A DNA stretch of 64,000 nucleotides from Cryptomeria japonica (GCF_030272615.1 NC_081412.1:666296352-666360351), one strand, 5' to 3'; positions 48,240 through 61,200 are shown, counted from the stretch's first letter. A program made the numbers and translations. The notes: generated by a model from the letters alone, not told the origin.

Positions 48240-49880
48240 CCCGCCCTCAAACCCCACTGGTCTAGCATGATGCTAAGCTCTTGAGGGTCCTGCCCCCCTG
48301 ACCCTGGTGGTAGTCGCAGTGGTGGTGGCCCCATCGGTCCCATAACCCTTGCACTCTTCAACTAAGATCTCTAAGACCTTCCATAAGTGCTCTACAAAAA
48401 AATGCCTTCTTGTGGACTGGGAGGAACCTACGACTCATATAATTGTTGATAGTATAGAGCCTCCATCCCTGCCCACGTACACTCCCGCACTGTGGTTGCC
48501 ATATCCCCCTGTGCTACTATTCGGGCCTGCAGTAATGTAGCCTTTTCTCTGCCATATTAGACTATCATCGCGTCTCTCTCCCTTGTCAAGGTCTCCACTT
48601 GTCTCTTCATTACCGCTACCTGAGCATCCCTAACAGCTATCTCACAATGTAGTACCCCAATCTAGGCATCTCGGGCTCTCAGCTGTGCCTATAAAGCTAC
48701 AATCTGGCCATCTCGATCATCATGTCCCTGTATTGAGGCTAGGCCTATACCTGTAGCTGCATCTGCGGTTGTCTCCCTCATCCTCTTGGTGGTTGAGGCA
48801 CTATTGCCACCTGCAATATGGGTATCTGTCCGAGGACACCATCCCCACTTTGCCTTCCATCCCCCCATCTCCTCCATCTCGTTCTACCACTTAATCTTCC
48901 TATTGTCTCCTCCTCCACTACCTCTCAATTGTGGCTCATTGCCATCATCATCAAACCTCGGTGGTAGCTCTCTTGGACCGATCAACCATGGAGGCGCATT
49001 GTAAACCAAGCCTCAAAAATTGCTGTCATGCTTGCATCCGCAATATCCCTCTGCATATCCCACCATGTTGATACAAATTCCCTAAACTTTGCGAAATCCA
49101 CCTCATAGGATAAATTCATCCCCCATCAATGCCTCTCCCGAGTAGTCTGGGCAAACTCTCTTGAACCCCAAGGCATGTCCTACATCTCTCCAAATTGATG
49201 CAGAACCCTATCTGGTAGATTTCTCTCTATGACATAAGGGGTACTCTCGATCAAACAAGAAGTTTGAAACACATACAGAAGCTCAACATCATCATCCTCC
49301 TAGTCCTCACAATCTAAATAAGGCATCTATTTCATTGTGTTGACCTCATCAAACACTCGATGCCAATACTCCATCTTACCTGCCTTAGGATGCGTTGTCA
49401 TAGCACTATGCATAAGGACATATGATTGTTCTACACCTCTAAACCTCATGCATACTAGCCTTGTGATTGCTATATGCCCCTACAACCAAATATGTAGTAC
49501 AGTGTAACCCTTGTAGCTAGATTTGCTTCACTTAAATATACAAATTAATGTAGATCATGATAAAGGTTGGCCAATAGACAAGGGCCCATTGTAAATTGTG
49601 TCCTATCCATAATCATTTGCTCCAATGTGCACCCCCAACCTACAGATAGCTCGTGTGACCACCTATCAGGGCACATGAGTCCCCCAACTACTTTAGTCAT
49701 CATCGATGGAAGTGACGCACAATATATTACCATATCTCTCTAGCTAACCTCTTTGCTCCTGATGTCTAGTTCCTCATTGCTAAAAGTCCATCACAAGAAT
49801 TCCTTGTCACCTACCTAATCATATACTACAAGCTAAAAAAAATCAAAATCTACTAGACATCCTCCATGATATTGAGTTCT
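48240..49880 (-). pseudogene. Antisense PMD gene remnant of element B
   Basis: On the minus strand a frame at 49733-49545 reads GGLMCPDRWSHELSVGWG, then GPCLLANLYHDLH, parallel to CPDRATRGLAVGWGG and GPCVLAHLYYELH of the C cargo gene. Downstream (48880-48240) a decayed Gln/Arg-rich tail corresponds to the C-terminal coiled-coil region. Stops and gaps break it throughout. Its orientation, opposite to B pol, is the same arrangement as in element C. Confidence 0.75.
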
Positions 49881-51555
49881 CTCAAATTAACAAATTGAAT
49901 GAGCAATGCTCACTATTCCATCTCTCTGCAAGCATTGTCAACATCCCTAGGTTAGCTTAAATATTAGGCATAAATGTTGTGTGCTAGAGTCCTATAGCCG
50001 CAAGCATTGTAAGGAAGCTAAGTAGTAGAACAATTTCCTACATTAACCTTGAGAGGAGGGTAATGCAAAAACTTTTATAGATCATTACAATAGTTACAAA
50101 AATTTAACAAAAATAAACATAAATAACATGCGTACCACATCATAGTGATTTACATGAGGAAAACCCTTTCAAGAGAAAAACCCCACACTCCAAAAGATAC
50201 CCAATATATTATTCAAAAAACAACAATAGATTACAATATACTCGTGGAGCAAGCTTTTTACAAGAGTATCACCAATGGAGATCCAAAGGCAACTCAACAA
50301 CTATTAGACTCTTCAAATACATCACAAGACATAGTTGTAATACAATGCCCTCATAAAATAGGGCTGCCTTTTAGGAAAAAAAAGTGCACAAAACATCCAT
50401 TGTCAGATCTATGAGCTAATGATAAACAATCAATATTTACAATAATGACAAATTATACATAAAATGTGGCTACACCCCCGAATTCCACAAGGGGCATACC
50501 CCCTTGCAACCCCCACGTTCATTTATCAACAGTAACCTTTTATTATTGCAAGGTTGGGATGCCAATTTCCTAACAAGCACATCATGATCTGTTTTTGATA
50601 GATTGGGCTGCATGCCTTATGTAAGAGGATGCCTCTCATGAGACATATATCCGCTTGCGACCAAAACAACCATTGCATTAGCTAATCAAACATTTTGTCA
50701 ACTTAACATTCAACCTATCAATTCATCAAACTTGGTCAACTACCCAATTCTATCAATTGTGTAGTAATTCCTAATAGTTGTGCAATACTATCAATTGTGC
50801 AACTTTATCTGTCAAAAGTGTAGCCTCTCAAGATATGTGTAGAAACCCTTATCATATGCACAGTTTCATCAATTGCATAACACTAGCATACAAATGTGCA
50901 ACAAAATAACTCATATGCATAGTTTTAGCAGTCTGGTCATATGCACAACATCACCATGCGTATGTGCAACATCAAGCTTCAAATAATAATAATTACAAAG
51001 CATATGCACAAATTCTAGCTTCATATGCACAAAATCATCCTTCTTGTGCATTTGCTTAATCAATTTTCCTACGCTATTTATGGTGCATTAATGATTCACT
51101 AGCAACCTAAGGGGCAACTACATATTGGCTTGCCATAGTCCTTAGAACGATCGAACAAACGCACACACTAAAACTTTTGATTCATAGTAAGAATGTCTGC
51201 CATCTTTGCTCCTAGCTCTCTCTACTCTTCTTCAATTGAATCCTAAATGTGAATGATGCAAATGAAGATGAATGAACCCAAAACACCTATATATAGGTAT
51301 TGTAACCCTAATTGGCTGTGATTGGTCGACGCGATCACCTATGACCCAAATTATCCTATTCTGGCCATGTTTTCTTTCAATTAACCTTGCTTTTTGTCTA
51401 TTTGCGGATTAACCTTTCTTCTTCTTCCTATCGAGAGATTGCCCAATTTTTTTTGCTTTTTTGTATAATCTCTCTAGGGAGCATACCACCTCCCATACTG
51501 GGGCATGTGCCATTTTAATATTTATTCTTTGAAACAACGCGATAAACCACATTGT
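49881..51555 (-). other. Element B region matching PMD intron and 5' end, with an insertion
   Basis: 50090-50560 looks foreign: it has GAGGAAAACCC and GAGAAAAACCCC phrases like those in the ACCGGT-rich block at 58251-61580. A possible exon 1 start (ATG on the minus strand at 51203-51201) precedes a frame that fails quickly. The retained half palindrome is at 51431-51441. Confidence 0.45.
50740..51055 (-). repeat. TGTGCATATG motif array in element B
   Basis: On the plus strand CATATGCACA or CATATGCATA occurs at about 50856, 50913, 50937, 51001 and 51024, with TGTGCAAC at about 50800, 50895 and 50965 and looser forms between. It lies where the PMD intron array of element C would be. Confidence 0.75.
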
Positions 51556-51571
51556 CTCAAAAAAGAGCAAA
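51556..51571 (+). promoter_or_regulatory. Polypurine tract of element B
   Basis: TCTCAAAAAAGAGCAAA directly before the LTR start, matching the C tract TCTCAAAGAGGGGCAAAA. It confirms plus orientation of B. Confidence 0.7.
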
Positions 51572-52423
51572 TGGTAGACATCTAAAACCGCCCTAACTTA
51601 ATTAAATAAAAATTAATTAATTAAATTATTTTACCATTATTTCTCTACTAAATAATTAAATATTTATTATTGATTTAATTATTTTCCCCCTTTCCTCTAT
51701 GAATTAATTGAATAATTTTAATTAATTTATTGATTCATTAGCTTTTTCTCTCAATTAATTTAAAAAATATTTTTAATTAATTTAATTAATTCATTATCCT
51801 TTTCTCTTCTAAAATTAAATTAAATATTTATTGTTTATTTAATTTCTAACTCTAATCTTTTTCCTCTATTAATTAAATAAATACTTTTACTTATTTAATT
51901 GATTCATTATCTTCTTTTTCTAAAATCTAAATGCAAAGTCATGTGCCAAATGTCTCACTTAACTCCTCTTCGCATAAAAAACTTCTCCCACCTCTTAATC
52001 TCAACCCTCCATTCACCTGCTCACCTCTTAAGGCGATGATTAATTTTCTTGAAGACTTATATAAAAGAGACCATTCTCTCCCATTTCTATATCCACAACT
52101 CAAGTATATGTCTATAATGCCAAATTTTGCTTGGAGCTTTCTTCATCATCTCACTTGAATTGTCAATCCACCAGTCTCCATTTTTGATGCCATCTTGTGC
52201 TAGTACTTAATACTGAGAGCAAATACATCAAACTTGCAAGATCGTGTAGGATATGAGAACAATGGAGTCAAGCTTATCAATTGCATGAGCTATAATGTTT
52301 GTTTATCTCATTGAATGCATTTGATTTAGAGCTCCATTGGTGTTGTTAAATAATTATGTAGATTCCAGGCTTATGGTTGGGGTAATTAGGGTTTACCAAT
52401 AGGTTCAAAATTCCGCATACACA
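51572..52423 (+). repeat. 3' LTR of element B
   Basis: It begins TGGTAGACATCTAAAACC and ends near CGCATACACA, parallel to TGTAGACACCC and CCATACACA of the C LTR read on the minus strand. AT palindromes at 51600-51910 and GAGAGCAAATACATCAA at 52217 are shared with the C LTR. The matching 5' LTR is not in the window. Confidence 0.7.
52058..52067 (+). promoter_or_regulatory. TATA box of element B LTR
   Basis: TATATAAAAG in the LTR, a better match to the consensus than the box in the C LTRs. Confidence 0.5.
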
Positions 52424-52849
52424 AATACAATAATCATATTTTATGTTATATTGATTTTTATAACAAAAGAGCATATTCCTTCAAACATCATAAGAAAAAT
52501 CACTCTCTAAATTGAGCTTTCTATTTTGGATTCATTATTTCCATTCAAATATGTCTTACAATGCATTAGCATGCATCACAAGTTGGTCAACAATTGTAAC
52601 TCACTCTTACAACTCTTTTTTATCTTTTTTTTATATATATATATCTTATGTGGGAGGCCAAACTTTTGAAGGTCATAATTTTTTTTATCCAAGAGGCCAT
52701 TGGATTCTATTTTTTAAAAATTTGGAGCTCAATACATAACATGCATCCATATAAGTGATGTAAATAATTTTTTTTTTCCCAAAAACAAAATCTATAACCA
52801 AGAAATTAAGTTTGTGTTATATATTTTGAACAGTGCATTCTTCATATTC
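52424..52849. other. No gene recognised
   Basis: AT-rich flank between the B LTR and a Copia relic. Confidence 0.4.
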
Positions 52850-54240
52850 TTGACATTAGGAGAGAGGTCAAGAAACATTTCCTAACAAGCACAAAATGGA
52901 TAGAAAGCTAATCAAATAGAGATAAAAAAATGCATTCTTGAATGGTGGTCTCAAAGAAATAGTGTATATGACTCAACCAAAAGGATATGTAGTCAGAGGT
53001 CAAGAATAATTAGTGTGCAAGTCTATGAAATTGTTGTATAGTTTGAAGCAAGCCCCAAGAGAATGATATGAAAAACTCATTAAATAACTCTCGAAGATGA
53101 ATTTCAAGAACTTGAGTTTGGTGATGCAACTCTTTTTGTTAAAAAAGGTGGATAAAACAATTATACCTGGTTGTTTTGTGGATGTCTTATTTGTAACTTG
53201 TAACAATCAAATATTCATTGTGATTGTGAAAGTAGAATTGAAAAAAGAATTTGAAATAGCTAACTTGGAATGCTTTCATTACTACTTGGGTATTCAAATG
53301 ATTCAAAAAAAAAATGTATTTCATCATCCAACAAAAACTATATGAAAAACTCATTAAATAACTCTTGAAGATGGTTTGGTGATGCAACTCTTTTTGTCAA
53401 AAAGGTGGATAGAACAATTATACCTAGTTGTTTTGTGGATGTCTTGTTTGTAACTTGTAACAATGAAATATTCATTGTGATTGTGAAAGTAGAATTGAAA
53501 AAATAATTTGAAATGGCTAAATTGGAATGCCTTCATTACTACTTGGGTATTCAAATGATTAAAAAAAAATGCATTTCATCACCCAACAAAAACTATATTG
53601 GTGAGCTTTTAAATAGATTTAGAATGTTGAACTACTAACCACTCAATACTTCCATGGAATAAAGTTTGAAACTAACATCAAATGATAAATGTAGAGTTTG
53701 ATGATGCAACTCAATATAGACAACATGTTGGAAGTTTAATTTATATAACAAAAAGACCAAACATTTCTTTTGTTGCTGATGTCCTAGACTACATGACTAT
53801 AAATCTATGAAAATTCTACTTTAGATTTCCCAATGCATTCAAAGTCAATGGTCATCTCTTGAATGTCTAAGTATAGTGCTAGCTCCCTCCTTAGAAAAAG
53901 TAAATCATATGACAACTTTGAGGCAAGTAGGGAAATATTATAGCTTAAGAAGACCCTTGAAGATTTGTTTAGAACAACACATATCATCTATGTCTCTCCT
54001 AGTTAACAATACATCTACTATCAAAATGACAAAATGTACAATCTTTTACAATTAGATCAAATACAAACACAAAGTTCCTTTTAATTCAACATAATGTAAA
54101 AAAAAATAGTGTACATCTCAAGTATCATCCAACTACAAAACAAACATCAAATATTCTTACAAAAGTGCTTGGACAAGTTGATTTTGAGTTGTCATGAATG
54201 TTTGGTTTAACAACCCCTTTAGATTAGGGTAGAATTTAAA
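52850..54240 (+). pseudogene. Ty1/Copia reverse transcriptase and RNase H relic
   Basis: The plus strand reads LFLLKKVDKTIIPGCFVDVLFVT (in parts, around 53130-53200), where a Copia RT has LYVDDL, then KVELKKEFEIANLECFHYYLGIQ. Further on come HVGSLIYITKRPNISFVADV and SVHLKYHPTTKQTSNILTKVL, the usual Copia RNase H and pol end. The catalytic DD reads VDV. Frames are broken by stops and by an internal duplication. No LTRs were identified. Confidence 0.75.
53067..53615 (+). repeat. 274-bp tandem duplication in the Copia relic
   Basis: TATGAAAAACTCATTAAATAACTC starts at 53067 and again at 53341, and the following sequence matches with small changes to about 53615, so the same RT piece is present twice. 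Confidence 0.85.
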
Positions 54241-54788
54241 TATTAATCTTACAACAACATTGCATTTAGTTTTGGTGCCTTTCTTTTTTCAATTTATTTG
54301 TGGTAGTTAAACTGTTCTTAATTGTAATATAAATAAGATTGTAAATAACAATATATTCCATTTTGTTATGGTTTTTTAATCGCTTTCCAAACTATTCAAA
54401 TAATATGATTAAGGTCCCTTGTGACATTTCCATTCCATGTATAGAATATGAGGACACACAGATTATTAATGTTCTTGCCTAACATCATGAATATTTAAAT
54501 ATAATATATTTTTTAATTAGATTAGTTACAAACTCCTCAAACCATAATTTGGTTAAAGTAGATTTTTCTCAATTTAGAAAAATAAATTATAAATGTATTT
54601 AACTAGAAAATATGAAAAAAAAGACAACATTGCCATTACAAAAAGGTAATAAGAAAATATTTAATATAAACTAAGTGTTAAATATATTAACTTTTTGCTC
54701 TGCATTTATTGTCTTATATACATAGGAAAGCATTCTAGCTCAAAGTCAATCGTCAACTTTTTGTTAGAATGGATCGTTTATATATTCT
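54241..54788. other. No gene recognised
   Basis: AT-rich, downstream of the kinase 3' end. It may hold the kinase 3' UTR (minus strand) next to 54789. Confidence 0.4.
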
Positions 54789-57753
54789 TTACATTACACA
54801 ACAATTGTTAAGCCAATATTGAGGATGCATCTTTTTTTTTGACTTCCGTATTTGTACTTCCATCATCTCTAGTTCATTGATAATTGCCTCAAATGGTGGT
54901 CTCTTGCTAGGATCCTTATCCCAGCATTTCCGAAGTAGCCTGCAAAAAAGGAGAAATCTTATATTCCCTTTAAAATTCAACAAGAAATAATACTAATGTA
55001 TATTCCTTACAAACTAGAACGATTGTATCAGTGTGTGGTCCATGAAATTTGTAGCAATCACAAGCTATTACGCACTCTTTAATTTCTTTAGTATAGTAAG
55101 ATGCCATGAGTGCTGGTCTATGATTCTCGTTTGCACGCCTTTCTGCTAATACTTGGGGATGTTCATATCTATTTGAAGGTCCTCCCTCAAACATCTAGAA
55201 CACAAATTACACATAATTGAATCAAAATTGTTAAGCAACATCATTTTTTGGTTGTAAACAATAATATGAAATTTTCATTTATTTTCTATTAGATTCAATG
55301 AGGCTTACACCATCTATAGAACTCTCCTGATCTAAAGAACTATCTACTTATAATAAAATGTACGTTGTCTGTAAAGCCATCTACTCATAATGAACTTATT
55401 CATACAAGCGAAGATGATTTCTCATCATATCAATTCTGTTCATTGGAGGGCAAAATACAAACTGGCATTCGTTTGTTAAAATACCATATCCGATTTGTTG
55501 AAAATGGAGTTTCGTCAGGCTCCAAGAGTATCAATCAACAAGGAAAATTACATCTACACTATTCATTCGCAAAAGAAAAATAACTGTAAAATGATTGTTG
55601 CTACGAATTTGTTCATACAAACCCCTAGGAGATGGGGTTAAGATTCTACAATATGATTATATTGAACAAGTCTAACAATACCAGGTTACATATTATTAAA
55701 TGGGAATTCTTAATAATAGGAAAGGTGGAAAAACTTGGAAATATGAGGTAATGAAATCCTTTATTATTAGGTTGACTCGTTGAATTTCAGTGGAGCTGCC
55801 AAAGGAACCCTTGGTCATGTGAGGGTATCATTGCCAAAAAACCCTGGCAATTCATGAGGTCATTCAGTAGATGGAAGATTTGTAACGATGTTGGATACAA
55901 TGTAGCATTGTATGAAGAGTATGGTAGGACATATGATGAAACAAAACATGGCAAAGGTCAGTTCTGCCCAAGGAGTTAATGGATGACTGAAAATTTCATA
56001 CTATTAAAATGGAGGCAGAACCCACCCTTTCTGCTATGAATGTAAACGAAGTGCTGGTGGATGGTTCTGAGTCCTGACCAAGTGGCGGTGGAAGACCAGG
56101 AGTAGAGGAAGCCGCATGCACAATTGCACTTTACTGCCTTGTCTGTAAGCATAATTGACAGTCAATTTCTGATTCCAGTTCAGTTTTTGCTTTATCAGAC
56201 TCTGGTCAATTTGGGTCTGATACTGTAGTCTATGTCAGTATCCTGTGGCCCGAACGCTATGTACTGTTACCATCAAGGCACATATTGGAAGTGGTGCTGC
56301 AAAAGAAATATATAGTATAACTGCATGCTATAATTATAAACACTGAAGTTACCATAGGCATAATTTGCTTGTTTTGTAATGTTGCGTTCTCTCCTGGATT
56401 AGGTGGCTATAACAAAACCCAAGAGGTTTTGATTGTGATTTTCTATCTAAGCAAGGATGTTAGTCCTTTTTTAAATAACCTGTCCAAAACTGATATAAAA
56501 AGGAATAAATAGAGGCAGAAATAGGTCAAACTAATGGGAGAACACAAGGTCACATCTTATTGTTCCCAACAGGGATCTCTATGATACCATGTTTGTGAAA
56601 TCAAGGTAGTGGAGAGAAATTATTATCAATTCATACAAAGAAATGTGGCAATGAAAATGAACAAGGAAGTAATCCATATGCATTGTGTTCAACGGTAATG
56701 GGTGCTTACTTCAATGAGACCCAGGTTACAATATTGTGGATACGTTCCCAACCTAAATCTAATGGAATACCTTGTATTATTACTTGTTCTTTGTAGACAG
56801 ACAATTGATTATATGAAATTGGAGAATGTAAAGAAATCGTTACATAATATACAAAGGTCAAAGATGTTTCCTGTTGGAAATTATTGTTTAAACACCACAT
56901 TTTCCTTTTCTACGTTGAAGAAGACTCTGAGATAGATAGTCTAGGGGTCTCGATGAGATCTACATGGAGAAAGGGAAGTTTACTGAGGCAGTTCTGCTCT
57001 TGTATGGAATTACCGCTTGATGAGCATTCCTGTTTCTGTAACTTAATCTAAGTTGACATCAATCAGAGGGATTTATTGAAGATGGAAATCATTGGGTTGA
57101 TTCTTTTCCTTTACCTTACTAAGCAGCTATTGGGCATGAAAACCATAATTGTTCATACTTCATATATCGTATTTAGATGTTGTGGCCATATGCCCAAGAG
57201 TCTCAAATCAAACATACCTCTTGCACTATGAAAGCAAAAGAGAAGACATCTATACTCTTGTCATAATTTTCTTCACGATAAATCTCAGGAGCCATGTATC
57301 GATCTGCCAGATTAACCAATGGACTAAATTCAGTTCATGACATTCAAGATGTAAAGCACAAATATAAGACTTACCATGCACCAAGACTAAGAAGAGATAG
57401 TAGATTTATAGCCTAAGATTATGACTAGAGAAACTCCTACATGAGCCTGTCCCGCCAGTCATTTTAACAGGCTCTGCAACATTCTTATCTTGAACTATCC
57501 TGCTCAACCCAAAATCAGTAACTTTCAAATGCCCTTCCTCATCCTGCAAAACATTCCTATTTAAACAAACAAAAGAAAAGGAATTAAATTAATACAAGAA
57601 CTCTAAAAGTAGCTAATAACTCTAGAAATTGTTACATTTGATTCAGGTGTAAAATCACTTAAAATAAAACTAAAACAGTTTTGCCAATACCTTGGTGTCA
57701 AATCGCGGTGTATGATTGGTGTTGGTTTATGTTGATGAAGATAATTCATCCCT
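54789..57753 (-). CDS. Raf-like protein kinase, C-terminal exons (partial)
   Basis: Five exons can be read on the minus strand. 57753-57691: RGMNYLHQHKPTPIIHRDLTP, the catalytic loop. 57556-57441: NVLQDEEGHLKVTDFGLSR, then TGGTGS, the DFG and activation segment. 57303-57218: RYMAPEIYREENYDKSIDVF, then SFAFIVQE. 55194-55072: MFEGGPSNRYEHPQ, RANENHRPALMASYY. 54939-54789: LLRKCWDKDPSKRPPFEAI to the stop. The first three junctions have GT-AG introns and keep frame. The last (donor after TGC at 55072, acceptor before 54939) does not keep frame, which suggests damage or a changed donor. The HRDLTP, WDKDP and KRPPF motifs fit plant Raf-like MAPKKK/ILK-type kinases. The N-terminal subdomains I-V were not found upstream, where repeats begin at 58251. 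Either a partial gene or a recent pseudogene. Confidence 0.65.
55195..57217 (-). other. Large intron of the kinase gene
   Basis: 2.0-kb intron with acceptor TTCTAG before 55194 and donor GTATGT after 57218. No coding or clear mobile element inside. Confidence 0.5.
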
Positions 57754-58250
57754 CTGCAAAGAAATTGTCAATTCAATGAAAAACTATACATGAGAAAAGT
57801 TTTTCTTAAGCTATACCAGACTGTGTAAACGTAAAGGCACATTATAAACTTCAATTAGATTATTTAACCATCTATAGTTTTTCTTTTACACACTGGAATT
57901 TTTTTTAAAGTCGAGTACAGTACCAACGTGGAAAAACCCAACAAATCACATATTTTTCATAAACAAAGATCAGAGAAGAACTTTTATTGATAACAATTTC
58001 CAGGATCTGTGGTTTGTCTTGTTCCTTGCAGTCATTAATAAACTTCAAGAGGAGGAATGAAGGATATTAGCACCAGCATTGTGAAGAGTCATGTGTCAAC
58101 CACCACATCTGCTGGCTACTTATTTATTACACCTCTTCATTTTTGTTATTAAAATTGCATTGAAAAGAGGATTCTCATTCTTACCTACTATACCAATCCT
58201 TTTCTTTTTGTTTGGTGAATTGAGGGAATATGCATGTATGTATATATATT
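57754..58250. other. Kinase intron or flank, no exon found
   Basis: It precedes the catalytic-loop exon (acceptor CTTTGCAG at 57754). No P-loop or VAIK-type exon is visible before the repeat block starts. Confidence 0.35.
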
Positions 58251-61200
58251 GTAGAACACAAGATGCCACTGAGAGGGGGGGTGAATCAGTGGTTTCCAAA
58301 CTTAGCCCTTTTAATCCTAAATGTGTGTACCGGTTAGTAGATCTAACACAAGGTGAATATACCGGTGAGATAGGGAGAAGGCCAAAATGCAAACACACAC
58401 AAAAGGCACATCACTTAACATTGGATATACGAGGAAAACCCAACATGGGAAAAACCTCGGTGAGAAATGCTGCCGAAGTCTACTGCTCCAATCCAGCCTC
58501 ACAATGAACAACATATTACAAAGTTTAGGCACCAACCCAAGGAGCACCAACCCTTGCACCAAGCTCCAACTCAGTGATTACAATGAAATATATCAATACA
58601 ATAGTAATAACCTTGTTACAAATGAGCTTTGTAACTCTCACACATATCTTTGTTTGATGCTCTATGTTCTTTGCATCAGCTCTGCCGGATCTCCCTTCAC
58701 TCTCCCTCTGACTTACCGGTAGAATCCTCTCTATGCTGGTTTTATCTCTTCACTGCTTCTCTGCTTCAGTCCTATCGGTTCAAACACTGTCGGTTAGGAG
58801 AATTGATAGACTCTGCAACTGCTTCACCGGTTGCCTCAACCCTTATTGGTTGAATCCTTTCTGTCACTATGCCTCTGCTCAACTTCTGCCTTGTTGGATT
58901 TTCTCTGAAACTCACTCATTGCTGCCTTCTTACCGGTTGGACACAACCAGTTAAACGATCTGTTAGTTTCTATGATAGCTCACTGGTCACTTTTGTTAGG
59001 TCCTGGAGACAACTGAGAGGGGGGGGGTGGGGGGTGTTGAATCAATTGTCTAATAAATTTAAACCAAAAACCAATTAACCAACTTAATGCTTAATACCGG
59101 TAAACCAGTTAAGTGTACCGGTAGACAGTGTTAACAGTAAATTGCTATACAGGTAGAGATTAATGCATGAAACATAAACATAGTCATCCACAACACATAA
59201 CAACAATATTTGTACGTGGAAACCCTGTAAGGGGAAAAACCACGGTGGGAAACCTTAACCACAATTAGATGATACTACTGCAGATAGTAAGTGTACATAA
59301 ATGGGGTGTGCACATGCAGAAAGGCCAACAGCCTAGAGCTCACTGCTCAATCACAAAATGGGAGTCACACTGACTACAGTTGGATGGTTAAATCCAATAA
59401 GAATGTACTGCACAAAATAGCATCTTCATATGCTGGATTCAGTACCGGTGTAATGCTGATATGCTTCTACAAAAACCTAGCTTCACCTTCAAATGATGTC
59501 TTCGTGTATACCTCTGCTTAATCTCGCATATACCTTCACACAATTCTTTTTCGCATTCCACATTCGATCTTACAAATAAGATCTTACATTTATACCATAA
59601 CCTAAGACCAATTTTAGTAGGTTGGCTCTACAAGATATTACAATAAAAAACATTTTACATACAATATAATATTCGATGCAATAACCGATTAAACATGTCG
59701 GCTTAATGCATTTACAACAATAATAAATCATCTCCATAGTGTGCCATGCTGAACTGGAAAAGATAAACCTGCCGGTGTAACCCTAGATAACCCTGGACCT
59801 ATTTTACCGGTAAAAGCAAATATGCAAATATGAATATACCAATGATTAATTCTTCAAAACAAAGTGTCCACACGATGTCTTCGACATTACCAAGTGTCTT
59901 CCATATCATTCCAAGTGCCGGTGAACATTATATCCTGTCGGTGAACCATATACCAGTAACTGTGCAATAGTTACTTGCTTGCCGATGAATGTTGCTGGAT
60001 TTCCAAAGTGCTAGTGTTTTAGTAGGTGTTGACATCAATGACAAAACCATACCAAAATACCAACAACTTTAACCTCACCGGTTAAACCCTCTTACCAGTT
60101 CTCTCAAGCACTCAGTCACTATGATCTTCTGTAGATTACACTTTGACTAATCAACTCTCTGCTGCACTCTCACACTTTGATTTTCAATATCCAGCTCCTT
60201 ATCATCTAGCAGCATCAATCACTTAGGTCTTCTACCTGCATATTTATAGCCAAGCTTTCCCGCCAAAACGGAGAATCAAATCTTGGCACACAAGGGTTCC
60301 TTCCACTGATTGTGGACAGTAACAAATCATATTTGATCTGCATGGGCATTGACGACTTGCAAGCAATCACACATCACTGCCAATCTCGTTGCTTCCAATA
60401 CACGTTTGCTATATTTAGCAACCAGGCAAACTGATCATCGACCTGCATTTGCCAATCACATCAAGTGATCTCTTGGTTGCCTTCACTAGATCCGATTTGC
60501 ACTTGGATATCCTGCATTGATCGTTGCAACACAAACGTCAACCATCTGATCTGCCTCGAGCCGCACCCTTCTGCTCTTGACCTGTGATTTATGCAATTGA
60601 CATTAATGTCGACCAATCACCAACTACCTCACCAAAACACTCTTCACTGACTACTGCATGTTTGACACTTGGAGTCCATGTGTCCTCTTTGTCCGCATCC
60701 ACCTCAGCTCAGTCACTTGTGTCAGTTTAGACTTAGTCACTGACCACAACACACAACCGGTATACTTCATACTACCGGTCCATCTTACCTTGCCGGTTAT
60801 ACACTAACCGGTAAACCTTCATGCCATGCTTTTCTCTTGTTCTGCCGGTGGGATCACATTAGCCCGGTCACTAAAACAAGACACATGTCCAGAGTGAGTC
60901 ACCATACACATCTTCATCTGGTGAGAGCCTTTCACCTATGCCTCTTTGGTCTCTTGTCGGTTGACATCCTTACCGATTGACACTAGCATGTCAACAATCT
61001 TCAATGCACACATTCTATCATACCGGTGGCATGACAACAAAGACATCAATCAACAACGGGGATCTTTGTTGATATCATCATTTTGGTAATTGCATGTTAG
61101 CAACTGCTAAACCTTACCTCATCTTCATTAGACCGGTTCTCCTCTCAACTGGTTTGTCAAAGTGACAAACTCATCACTTATTTACTCTTCCTTCTCTGTC

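Noticed and set aside
58091-58507. 138-codon frame
   Set aside because: Runs from kinase flank into the ACCGGT repeat block, with no domain and no matching splice signals.
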